64,000 nucleotides of DNA from Labrenzia sp. VG12 (GTDB taxonomy: Bacteria; Pseudomonadota; Alphaproteobacteria; Rhizobiales; Stappiaceae): positions 1,612,001 through 1,676,000 of the forward strand of contig NZ_CP022529.1 in the NCBI RefSeq assembly GCF_002237595.1, in the 5' to 3' direction. The notes under the pieces are model-generated. The model searched no databases and was not told where the DNA came from. It worked only from the letters and a program-made list of their open reading frames with translations. The translations under genes were made by a program, and so were the position numbers. Shown here one piece after another: positions 32,732 to 39,381 of the stretch (within the stretch, counting starts at the first letter, position 1; each line of letters opens with the position of its first letter).

Positions 32732-33904
32732 TCAGGCGGTCTTGTTGAAGATTTCCCGGCCGATCAGCATCCGCCGGATTTCAGACGTGCCGGCACCGAT
32801 CTCGTACAGCTTGGCATCGCGCAGCAGACGGCCGGTCGGATATTCGTTGATATAGCCGTTGCCGCCGAGCAGCTGGATCGCATCGAGCGCCATCTTGGTC
32901 GCGTTTTCAGCAGCATAAAGGATCGCACCGGCCGCATCCTCGCGGGTCGTTTCACCGCGATCGCACGCTTTTGCAACGGCATAGACATAGGCCTTTGAGG
33001 CATTCATGGAGACATACATGTCTGCCACCTTGCCCTGGACCAGCTGGAAGGTCCCGATCGGCTTGCCGAACTGCTCGCGCTCGTGAACATACGGGATCAC
33101 CACATCCATGGCCGCCTGCATGATGCCGATGGCACCGGCTGCCAGCACAGCCCGCTCATAGTCGAGACCGGACATCAGAACGTTGACGCCCTTGCCCACT
33201 TCGCCCAGCACGTTTTCTTCCGGCACTTCGCAATCCTGGAACACGAGTTCACCTGTCTCGGAGCCACGCATGCCGAGCTTGTCGAGCTTCTGGGCGACAG
33301 AAAAGCCCGGAAAATCCTTTTCCACCAGGAACGCCGTGATGCCTTTCGGGCCGGCAGTCGCGTCGGTCTTGGCATAGATGATCATGGTCTCGGCGGAAGG
33401 ACCGTTGGTGATCCACATTTTCGAGCCGTTGAGGATGTAACGGTCACCCTTCTTGTCGGCACGAAGCTTCATGGAAACAACGTCGGATCCGGCGCCCGGC
33501 TCGGACATGGCCAGCGCGCCGAGATGTTCGCCCGTCACCAGTTTTTCCAGATACCGTTTCTTCTGGTCGTCATTGCCCCAGCGGCGCAACTGGTTGACGC
33601 ACAGGTTGGAATGGGCGCCATAGCTGAGGCCGATGGAGGCCGAAGCCCGGCTGACCTCTTCCATGGCAATGCAATGCTCCAGATACCCGAGCCCGGAACC
33701 GCCCCACTCTTCTTCGACCGTGATGCCATGCAGGCCGAGTTCGCCCATTTCGGGCCAGATCTCGCGCGGGAACCAGTCTTCACGGTCGATCTTCTCTGCA
33801 AGCGGTGCGATCCGGTCCTGGCTGTAGGAGCGGACCGTGTCGCGCAGCATGTCTGCCGTTTCGCCAAGGTCGAAGTTGAAGGACGGAAAATCATTGCGGA
33901 TCAT
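32732..33904 (-). CDS. ivd: Isovaleryl-CoA dehydrogenase
   Basis: A 390-residue acyl-CoA dehydrogenase. It matches isovaleryl-CoA dehydrogenase along its length: FPSFNFDLGETADMLRDTV start, ALAMSEPGAGSDVVSMKLRADKKGDRYILNGSKMWITNGP, SGLDYERAVLAAG with the catalytic glutamate position of this subfamily (LDxER), and IQLLGGNGYINEYPTGRLLRDAKLYEIGAGTSEIRRMLIGRE. FAD-dependent, it oxidises isovaleryl-CoA to 3-methylcrotonyl-CoA in leucine breakdown, passing electrons to ETF. The usual companions (methylcrotonyl-CoA carboxylase, hydratase) are not in the window. It is the fourth gene of a likely operon headed by a MerR (LiuR-like) regulator. Confidence 0.93.
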   Translation of the reverse strand: MIRNDFPSFNFDLGETADMLRDTVRSYSQDRIAPLAEKIDREDWFPREIWPEMGELGLHGITVEEEWGGSGLGYLEHCIAMEEVSRASASIGLSYGAHSNLCVNQLRRWGNDDQKKRYLEKLVTGEHLGALAMSEPGAGSDVVSMKLRADKKGDRYILNGSKMWITNGPSAETMIIYAKTDATAGPKGITAFLVEKDFPGFSVAQKLDKLGMRGSETGELVFQDCEVPEENVLGEVGKGVNVLMSGLDYERAVLAAGAIGIMQAAMDVVIPYVHEREQFGKPIGTFQLVQGKVADMYVSMNASKAYVYAVAKACDRGETTREDAAGAILYAAENATKMALDAIQLLGGNGYINEYPTGRLLRDAKLYEIGAGTSEIRRMLIGREIFNKTA

Positions 33905-33930
33905 TTTGTGAACCTCCCTGGCCCCTGTTT

Positions 33931-34377
33931 TTATCTGGGGCGGTCATATCGAACAAAATCGCTCAGAACGCCGATCCGGTCGTAAAGTCGCCGGGCGCGC
34001 GCGTTGTGATCATGGGTGTGCCAATAGACGTTGCCGCTGGCCGCAGGCTCTGAATCGGCGGCGGCATAGACAGCTTCGATCAGCTTGCGGCCGGCGCCGC
34101 CACCGCGCAGCTCCGGGCTGACATAAAGATCTTCCAGGTAGCAGGTAGCATCGATCGACCAGGTGCTGTCGTGAAAGAGATAATGCACGAAACCGACCAG
34201 CTCATCGTCCCTGACCGCAACCTGCGCCCTGTGCCCGTTGGCAGACAGCAGCCGGTCAAACAGCCTCTCGGTGACCTCGGCGGCAAGATCCTGTTCGTAG
34301 AACGACAGGTAATCCCGCCAAAGACCTAGCCAGGCGGATTTGTCCTGCTGCTGCAGTGACCTGATGATGATGTTCAT
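33931..34377 (-). CDS. GNAT-family N-acetyltransferase
   Basis: A 148-residue GNAT with the acetyl-CoA loop in LEDLYVSPELRGGGAGRKLIEAVYAAA and a conserved Tyr near the end (RRLYDRIGVLSDFVRYDRP). The opening IIIRSLQQQDKSAWLGLWRDYLSFY recalls acetyltransferases of the Gna1/diamine type. It lies between the thioesterase and the isovaleryl-CoA dehydrogenase genes (5 and 26 bases apart), so it is probably part of the leucine/isovalerate operon, in a role that cannot be read from sequence. Confidence 0.87.
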   Translation of the reverse strand: MNIIIRSLQQQDKSAWLGLWRDYLSFYEQDLAAEVTERLFDRLLSANGHRAQVAVRDDELVGFVHYLFHDSTWSIDATCYLEDLYVSPELRGGGAGRKLIEAVYAAADSEPAASGNVYWHTHDHNARARRLYDRIGVLSDFVRYDRPR

Positions 34378-34382
34378 ATCCT

Positions 34383-34826
34383 TTAGTCCTTCACGCCGGA
34401 GACGCTCATGAGCGTGAACAGCCCGGTGGCGACATGCACCTGGCTGCCGTCATCGAGCCCGTAAACATCGGACCGGGCAATGGTCAGCGTCCGCCCCGGC
34501 TTGATCACCCTGCCCCGTGCGAGCAGCACCGTCTGGCTTGCCGGATTGAGCAGGTTGATCTTGTATTCTGTGGTCAGCACGCCTGCGCCAGCCTCAAACA
34601 GGGACAAGGCGGCATACCCGGCGGCGCTGTCGGCAATGGCCGACGTGGCACCGGCATGGAAAAAGCCGTGCTGCTGGGTCAGTTCAGGCGCCATCTTCAA
34701 TTCAAGATCGACGGCGCCCGGCGACAGATGCGCGATCTGCGCCCCCAGATGCGCCATGAATTTCTGCGATGCGAAGCTTGCTTTGACCCGGTCGCTCCAG
34801 TCCGGATCTCTTGGCGACAGGTCCAT
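34383..34826 (-). CDS. PaaI-family acyl-CoA thioesterase (hotdog fold)
   Basis: A 147-residue hotdog protein with the signature QQHGFFHAGATSAIADSAAGYAALSLF (HGxxxAGxxxxxxD, with the catalytic acid at the Asp) and LTTEYKINLLNPASQ. It hydrolyses acyl-CoA thioesters in the cytosol and could clear branched acyl-CoA in this operon. The stop of the MerR gene overlaps its start at 34826 (one base), so translation is coupled to the regulator. Confidence 0.9.
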   Translation of the reverse strand: MDLSPRDPDWSDRVKASFASQKFMAHLGAQIAHLSPGAVDLELKMAPELTQQHGFFHAGATSAIADSAAGYAALSLFEAGAGVLTTEYKINLLNPASQTVLLARGRVIKPGRTLTIARSDVYGLDDGSQVHVATGLFTLMSVSGVKD

Positions 34827-35224
34827 CAGGCGTCCTCCGGTTTCGTGGCAGACAATTCGGCAATTCGCTGATGCGCACCAGCTTCCACTTCATCGAGCTC
34901 GAGCAAGGTCAGTTCGATGTCACGCTGCTTTTCCAAGAGCTCCCCCCGGCGCGCGGCGATCTTGTCGAGCAGCAGGCGCAACTGGCCCGTCTCGCCCGGC
35001 GCGCTGCCATACATCTCGATCATTTCCTTGATTTCATTCAAGGAAAAGCCAAGCCGCTTGCCCCGCAGGATCAGTTTGATGCGCGTTCGGTCACCGGGCG
35101 TATAGAGCCGCTGACGGCCCCGCCGCGTCGGCGACACCAGGCCCTGCGCTTCGTAGAACCGAAGCGTGCGGGTGGTGATGTCGAATTCCTGGGTCAGCTG
35201 GGTGATTGTGAAATAGCGCTGCAT
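34826..35224 (-). CDS. MerR-family regulator, LiuR-like
   Basis: A 132-residue MerR protein. The winged helix-turn-helix is at the N-terminus (YFTITQLTQEFDITTRTLRFYEAQGLVSPTRRGRQRLYTPGDRTRIKLILRGKRLGFSLNEIKEMI), followed by a helical dimerisation segment. The lack of a metal-binding Cys pattern and the linked isovaleryl-CoA dehydrogenase match LiuR, the activator/repressor of leucine/isovalerate genes in proteobacteria. The candidate operator at 35259-35274 supports this. It heads a tight run of genes down to about 31576 and should also control itself. Exact ligand unproven. Confidence 0.85.
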   Translation of the reverse strand: MQRYFTITQLTQEFDITTRTLRFYEAQGLVSPTRRGRQRLYTPGDRTRIKLILRGKRLGFSLNEIKEMIEMYGSAPGETGQLRLLLDKIAARRGELLEKQRDIELTLLELDEVEAGAHQRIAELSATKPEDA

Positions 35225-35258
35225 GCCCGCTCCTTGTTGGAGCGCACAGTTCAGTCTT

Positions 35259-35274
35259 TTTACGTTAAAGTCAA
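35259..35274. promoter_or_regulatory. LiuR-type operator candidate
   Basis: TTTACGTTAAAGTCAA (35259-35274) differs at two of 16 positions from a perfect TTTACGTTAACGTAAA dyad, close to the LiuR-type motif as I recall it. It lies 35 bases upstream of the MerR gene and includes a -35-like TTGACT on the minus strand. Confidence 0.5.
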
Positions 35275-35314
35275 TACATCTGTTTTTAAGACGAAAAAAC
35301 AGTGTGTTAATTGA

Positions 35315-36025
35315 TCACATTTTCAATTCAGGAAGCGACTTTTCCGAATTCAGGACGTTGAGGTCAACATCGGTTTCAATGCCGGTGACCCGTCCTCTGT
35401 CATGGTACTGCCAAAGCACCCAGTCCGAAGGATAGTCCGGCGAATGCCAGATGGACCGGGCCCAGAGGCGCCGGTTCAGCCCACTGCCCTTCAAATAGGC
35501 CTCATAGAACTCAGCCGGCGCGTAAAAGATCACCTGTTTTCCGCGTGCAGCCTCCACCAGCGTGGTGAAGGCACTGATTTCACGCAGCACTTCGGCCGCG
35601 GGCGGACGGCGGGCGCAGTTCCTGGCAAGCTCCAGATCCAGAACCGGCGCCAGCATGTCACTATCCTGCGGCAGCACGCTCAGGAAGTTTTCCGCCTGCT
35701 TCTGCCCCGGTTCGCACAGGCTGAAGAAATGGTAGGCACCCCGGGCAAGACCCGCGCTGCCGGCCCCTGCCCAGTTTCGCTCAAAGGCGCTGTCTTTGAA
35801 ATCACCGCCCTCGCTGGCCTTCATGTAGACAAAGGCGACATCATCGGACGCGACCTCAGCCCAGTCGATATCCCCGAGGTGATGGGAGACATCGATCCCG
35901 CGCACGGGAAAATCGTCCCGGTCCGGTTCCCAGTTCATGAAGAAAAACGCAGCTCCGACAATCGAGATGACCCCACCGACCACCACATAGAACATGGTTC
36001 GCAAGATTGCTTGCAAGAGATTCAT
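35315..36025 (-). CDS. Glycoside hydrolase family 25 (lysozyme-like muramidase) with N-terminal membrane anchor
   Basis: A 236-residue protein. Residues about 10-35 form an N-terminal membrane helix (TMFYVVVGGVISIVGAAFFF), likely an anchor or signal. The rest is GH25: RGIDVSHHLGDIDWAEVASDDVAFVYMKASEG with the catalytic Asp at the start and Glu in KASEG, then YHFFSLCEPGQKQAENFLSVLP and VLDLEL. GH25 enzymes cut between N-acetylmuramic acid and N-acetylglucosamine; this copy would act in the envelope. The ATG at 36025 follows GGGGTGGCGGA. It stands between the MerR operon and the VOC gene, all on the minus strand. Confidence 0.9.
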   Translation of the reverse strand: MNLLQAILRTMFYVVVGGVISIVGAAFFFMNWEPDRDDFPVRGIDVSHHLGDIDWAEVASDDVAFVYMKASEGGDFKDSAFERNWAGAGSAGLARGAYHFFSLCEPGQKQAENFLSVLPQDSDMLAPVLDLELARNCARRPPAAEVLREISAFTTLVEAARGKQVIFYAPAEFYEAYLKGSGLNRRLWARSIWHSPDYPSDWVLWQYHDRGRVTGIETDVDLNVLNSEKSLPELKM

Positions 36026-36079
36026 TCCGCCACCCCAAAATCCCCATCTGAGGGGAGACTGCCCCAAATCAGTTAAAAA

Positions 36080-36502
36080 TCACGCCAAGAAATTCGGCCA
36101 GAGCGGCGCCGCGGCCAATTCCAGCACGTTGCCGTCCGGATCGTTGAAATAAAGGCTGGTACCACCAGCGGGCCAGGTAACCTCGCTGATGATCGCGATG
36201 CCCTGCTCTCCCAGATAGTCCCGCCAGGGCTGTAATTGATCGGCCGAGACACGAAAAGCAAAATGGCTGTGGCCACTGGTGTCATGGCCCGGCACGATGC
36301 CCCCGGATGTCGGCACGTCGTCGCCGGTATGGCCTCTGTGAAAGACAAGCAGCGCCTGTGCCGGTCCCGCGTCATAGGCAAAGAGCCGCTCCCCGGCCAC
36401 CATGCGCTTCAGGCCAAGGATATCGGAGTAGAAAGCATGTGCGGCCTCCATGTCATCGACATAGACGGCCGTTTCCAGGATACCGTCGAGTTTGGGTCGC
36501 AT
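36080..36502 (-). CDS. VOC-superfamily (glyoxalase/dioxygenase-like) protein
   Basis: A 140-residue protein with two beta-alpha-beta3 modules: GILETAVYVDDMEAAHAFYSDILGLKRM and later SHFAFRVSADQLQPWRDYL, with metal-ligand candidates such as the His in GHSHFAF and Glu near the end (NVLELAAAPLWP). The family includes glyoxalase I, bleomycin-resistance and fosfomycin-resistance proteins. The substrate is unknown. Confidence 0.87.
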   Translation of the reverse strand: MRPKLDGILETAVYVDDMEAAHAFYSDILGLKRMVAGERLFAYDAGPAQALLVFHRGHTGDDVPTSGGIVPGHDTSGHSHFAFRVSADQLQPWRDYLGEQGIAIISEVTWPAGGTSLYFNDPDGNVLELAAAPLWPNFLA

Positions 36503-36604
36503 TGATCCATCCGTTTGCTACTCAAAACGTCGGCTCAAGCATACCTGCATCAGCGAGCCTGTCGAGGTGAACAACAACACAGGGCCCTTGCCCAAACATG
36601 CTCC

Positions 36605-36889
36605 TCAGAGCGGAAAGCCCGGAACGCTCATCACCGGGTTGAACTCCGTGATCGCATAAGATGCCACGGCCTCAATCTTGAAGGGATCAAGCGCAACCAG
36701 GTGCTCGATCTCTGCGCGCGAGGAGCCCTTCGCCAGGATCACGCCCCCGGTGCGCGGGTTCTTGGGGCCCGACGCCAGAAAATGACCGGCCGCATATTGG
36801 TCTTTCAGAAAGCTCCGGTGCGCTTCCAGGTGCCGGTCGACGTCGGCAAGGTCTGCTGTGTAGGTCAGGTCGATGACAAAAAGGCTCAT
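36605..36889 (-). CDS. YciI-family protein
   Basis: A 94-residue dimeric ferredoxin-like-fold protein: FVIDLTYTADLADVDRHLEAHRSFLKDQYAAGHFLASGPKNPRTGGVILAK with the conserved His/Asp pair of YciI. Such proteins are small enzymes or binding proteins of unclear role. It stands alone between the VOC and ohr genes. Confidence 0.88.
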   Translation of the reverse strand: MSLFVIDLTYTADLADVDRHLEAHRSFLKDQYAAGHFLASGPKNPRTGGVILAKGSSRAEIEHLVALDPFKIEAVASYAITEFNPVMSVPGFPL

Positions 36890-36953
36890 GGGATCGGTAT
36901 ACCGCCTGGAGGAATGGCGCCGGCCCGGCCGGTGCAGCCGGGCCGGCTCGGGT

Positions 36954-37379
36954 TCAGACGACGGTCAGCTTGACGTCGATATTGTTGCGCGTCGCGTTGG
37001 AATAAGGGCAGACCTGATGTGCCTTGGCTACCAGATCCTCGGCGACAGCCGTTTCGAGACCCGGCAGCGAGACGTCGAGCGCCACCGTCAGACCGAAACC
37101 GCCTTCCGATCGCGGACCGATCCCGACCGTTGAGGTAATGGATGCGTCTACCGGAACAGCGATTTTCTCCTGGCCACCGACAAATTTCATCGCCCCGATG
37201 AAACAGGCGGCATAGCCGGCCGCGAACAGTTCTTCCGGATTGTTGCCCGGGCCGCCGGCACCGCCGAGTTCCTTCGGCGTTGAAAGGGCAACCTTGAAAG
37301 ACCCGCTCAGCGTCTCTGCAGCGCCGTCCCGGCCACCGGTTGCCTTCGCTTTCGTTTCGTAAAGCACGTCTACAGCCAT
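36954..37379 (-). CDS. ohr: Organic hydroperoxide resistance protein Ohr
   Basis: A 141-residue Ohr/OsmC protein: VLYETKAKATGGRDGAAETLSGSFKVALSTPKELGG, Cys59 in GYAACF (peroxidatic) and Cys124 in HQVCPYSNATR (resolving) are both present, as is Arg16-type GGRDG. It reduces organic and fatty-acid hydroperoxides with lipoylated partners. The ATG at 37379 has AAGGATAG upstream. It is divergent from ohrR and the intergenic region contains the OhrR-type palindromes, so it should be induced by organic peroxides. Confidence 0.95.
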   Translation of the reverse strand: MAVDVLYETKAKATGGRDGAAETLSGSFKVALSTPKELGGAGGPGNNPEELFAAGYAACFIGAMKFVGGQEKIAVPVDASITSTVGIGPRSEGGFGLTVALDVSLPGLETAVAEDLVAKAHQVCPYSNATRNNIDVKLTVV

Positions 37380-37423
37380 CTTGCTATCCTTCAGCTCAAT
37401 CTCTTTAAATCGCACAAGATTAA

Positions 37424-37435
37424 ATCGTGCGCGAT
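37424..37435. promoter_or_regulatory. OhrR operator copy 1 (ATCGTGCGCGAT)
   Basis: A near-perfect 12-base dyad in AAATCGTGCGCGATATA, about 45 bases upstream of the ohr start. A partial third copy (AAATCGCAC) precedes it at about 37407. The set matches an OhrR-controlled divergent promoter. Confidence 0.6.
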
Positions 37436-37488
37436 ATACATTACCCACATATAGAAGCTGCACAGAACCGTCAACAGGTTGCGACCAT

Positions 37489-37500
37489 ATCGCGCGCGAT
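37489..37500. promoter_or_regulatory. OhrR operator copy 2 (ATCGCGCGCGAT)
   Basis: A perfect 12-base palindrome, 65 bases from copy 1 centre to centre, flanked by ATAT and TTAT. It lies 13 bases upstream of the ohrR start, suitable for autorepression. Confidence 0.65.
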
Positions 37501-37513
37501 TTATAACGGACTC

Positions 37514-38254
37514 ATGAACGAGACGACCAATCAGATGTCGCTTCTGGACGCGATCGGTTTGCCCGCGGCAGAAGAGACCAAGAAACAGAAAAAAGACAAG
37601 CCGGCGAAAGCCGAAAAGTCTGAGAAAAAACCGCGCAAGAAGAAAGCCGCGGCACCCGATGAGGCGCCTGCGAAAGCCGCAGATCCTGCACCGGTCGCGG
37701 CGGCGGCCCCGCAGGAGGACCCACCTGCTGCCGTCACCGTTTCTGCCACCGATAGGGAGGCGGAAGACACAGCGCCTTCAGTGCCGGAAACACCGGCTGC
37801 TCCGGGCGATGCGGCCAATCCGGTTTCCCTAGACCAGTATCTCTGTTTTGCGCTCTATTCGGCCAACCACGCGATGCACGGGGTCTACAAGGCCCTCCTG
37901 AAGGAAGCCGGCCTCACCTATCCGCAATTCCTGGCCATGACAGTGTTGTGGGAAAACAACAACGTACCGGTCGGCACCATCACCGCAAAGCTGCAGCTCG
38001 ACACCAACACGCTGACACCGCTGCTGAAACGGCTCGAAGCCATGGGGCTCGTGACCCGGACTCGCAATCCCAAGGACGAGCGTCAGGTCATCCTGAAACT
38101 CACCCGCAAGGGCCGCGCGCTGCAGAAAAAGACCGAGCATTTCAGCACCTGCATTCTGTCCTCGACCGGGTTGAAACTCGAGGAAGTCATGACGCTGCAA
38201 TCCAGGATCATGCAGCTGCGCGACAATCTGCGCGAAGCAGGCCTCGACGCCTGA
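37514..38254 (+). CDS. ohrR: OhrR-type MarR-family regulator with long N-terminal low-complexity extension
   Basis: A 246-residue protein, about 100 residues longer than usual OhrR. Residues 20-100 are Lys/Ala/Pro/Glu-rich and probably disordered (KKQKKDKPAKAEKSEKKPRK). The MarR core starts near residue 105: YLCFALYSANHAMHGVYKALLKEAGLTYPQFLAMTVLW, with Cys111 at the reactive-cysteine position of OhrR, then the winged helix KLQLDTNTLTPLLKRLEAMGLVTRTRNPKDERQV. It should repress ohr and itself until oxidised. The ATG at 37514 follows ACGGA; the frame opens at 37427 but that part overlaps the promoter and operators. Confidence 0.88.
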   Translation: MNETTNQMSLLDAIGLPAAEETKKQKKDKPAKAEKSEKKPRKKKAAAPDEAPAKAADPAPVAAAAPQEDPPAAVTVSATDREAEDTAPSVPETPAAPGDAANPVSLDQYLCFALYSANHAMHGVYKALLKEAGLTYPQFLAMTVLWENNNVPVGTITAKLQLDTNTLTPLLKRLEAMGLVTRTRNPKDERQVILKLTRKGRALQKKTEHFSTCILSSTGLKLEEVMTLQSRIMQLRDNLREAGLDA

Positions 38255-38263
38255 TGCAAAGCG

Positions 38264-38881
38264 TCAGGACCAAGACCTGTCCTGACGCAACAACGCCTGG
38301 CAGATCGTGCGTTTCAGAACTTCCTGCGCCATCTCTTCCGGCCAGCTGCAGTCCCGGGTCAACAGGCCCCAGGTCTGCACGCTGAAGGAGGCCCACAGGT
38401 AATCCGCGGCCTGCTTTGCCGTCCAGTCCGGCGCCAGGGCCCCTTCCTTTTCCAGTCCCTGCGTCAGGGTTAAAAGCCAGTCCCGCAATTCACTCATCCG
38501 GTCTTCCCAGGCGGCAGAGGCGTCCGCATCGGTGCTTCTGAGCCGGATCAGGTCCGAAGCCACCGGGTAGATTTCCTTCACGAACCGGATCCACACCTCG
38601 ACCGTCGAAACGAGGCGCACTCGAGGGTCTGTTTCCTCGAAAGCCGCAAACAGCCTGGCCCTGATATCCAGTCGTTCGTCCGTGCGCCGGACCAGCGCCA
38701 GGATCATGCCCCCGCGCGAGCCGAAATGATCATAGACCGATTGCCGGCTGATCCCGGCCGCCTTTGCGATCTGGGCCAGGGACACGTCCGCGCCGTGGTC
38801 GCAAATCAGGCTCCAGGCCTTGTCCAGGATCTCTGCTCTGGTTTTTTGCAGTCGCCGCTCACTTGACACGTGTAAAGTCAT
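38264..38881 (-). CDS. TetR/AcrR-family transcriptional regulator
   Basis: A 205-residue TetR protein: RLQKTRAEILDKAWSLICDHGADVSLAQIAKAAGISRQSVYDHFGSRGGMILAL is the DNA-binding domain with SRQSVYDHFGSR as recognition helix; the C-terminal helical part binds an unknown ligand. Possible starts are ATG 38896, 38887 and 38881; I use 38881, which begins MTLHVSSER. With any of these the operator at 38863-38876 lies inside its first codons. It is divergent from the DUF1330-like gene and most likely represses it. It is convergent with ohrR, 9 bases apart. Confidence 0.88.
   Translation of the reverse strand: MTLHVSSERRLQKTRAEILDKAWSLICDHGADVSLAQIAKAAGISRQSVYDHFGSRGGMILALVRRTDERLDIRARLFAAFEETDPRVRLVSTVEVWIRFVKEIYPVASDLIRLRSTDADASAAWEDRMSELRDWLLTLTQGLEKEGALAPDWTAKQAADYLWASFSVQTWGLLTRDCSWPEEMAQEVLKRTICQALLRQDRSWS
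38863..38876. promoter_or_regulatory. TetR operator copy 1, TTGACACGTGTAAA (inside the regulator's first codons)
   Basis: An imperfect 14-base dyad centred on CACGTG. Read on the minus strand it encodes part of MTLHVSS of the TetR protein. A second copy lies 27 bases away. Confidence 0.7.
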
Positions 38882-38889
38882 CTCCATAT

Positions 38890-38903
38890 TTGACATGTGT
38901 AAA
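38890..38903. promoter_or_regulatory. TetR operator copy 2, TTGACATGTGTAAA
   Basis: Differs from copy 1 at a single base and lies 17 bases upstream of the DUF1330-like start codon. Centre-to-centre distance of the pair is 27 bases. Confidence 0.7.
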
Positions 38904-38919
38904 ATTATGGAGATCGACA

Positions 38920-39360
38920 ATGACCGTCAACCAGCAAACCCTGCAATTCGCCGATTGGTATGGACCGGGCCTCGACGGCACCAGCCCGACAGAAACACAG
39001 TGGGCAGACCTTCTGGGCCGGGCACCCGACAAACCCGTCACCTTGATCAATTTCTTCAAACTCAGGGAAAAAGCGCTCTATCAGGATGACGCCGAGACCG
39101 TGTCAGGCCAGGAAGCCTTTTCAAACTATGCCTCTGTCAGCGTACCGGCCATGGAGCGCGCCGGTGGCCGTTTTCTCTATGTCGGTCCGTTTCAGGGCAT
39201 GTTTCTGGGCGAGACCGAGGACTGGGACCTGATCGCCATCGGCGCCTATCCGGACCTGAAGGCCTTCACGGCCCTTTATTCCGATGAAGCCTATCGGGGT
39301 GCGTTTCACCACCGCACGGCTGCCTGTGAACGCCAGAAAGTGATCGTTTGTGGCGATTAA
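38920..39360 (+). CDS. DUF1330-like small protein
   Basis: A 146-residue protein with an alpha-beta barrel-like fold of the DUF1330/dimeric ferredoxin type: KPVTLINFFKLREKALYQD, ERAGGRFLYVGPFQGMFLGETEDWDLIAIGAYPDLKAFTALYSDEAYRGAFHHRTAACERQKVIVC. The function of the family is unknown. GGAG lies 8 bases upstream of the ATG at 38920. It is divergent from the TetR gene with a pair of operators in between, so it is probably derepressed by that regulator's ligand. Confidence 0.78.
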   Translation: MTVNQQTLQFADWYGPGLDGTSPTETQWADLLGRAPDKPVTLINFFKLREKALYQDDAETVSGQEAFSNYASVSVPAMERAGGRFLYVGPFQGMFLGETEDWDLIAIGAYPDLKAFTALYSDEAYRGAFHHRTAACERQKVIVCGD

Positions 39361-39381
39361 GCCAATGAAACGGAAAGAGAT

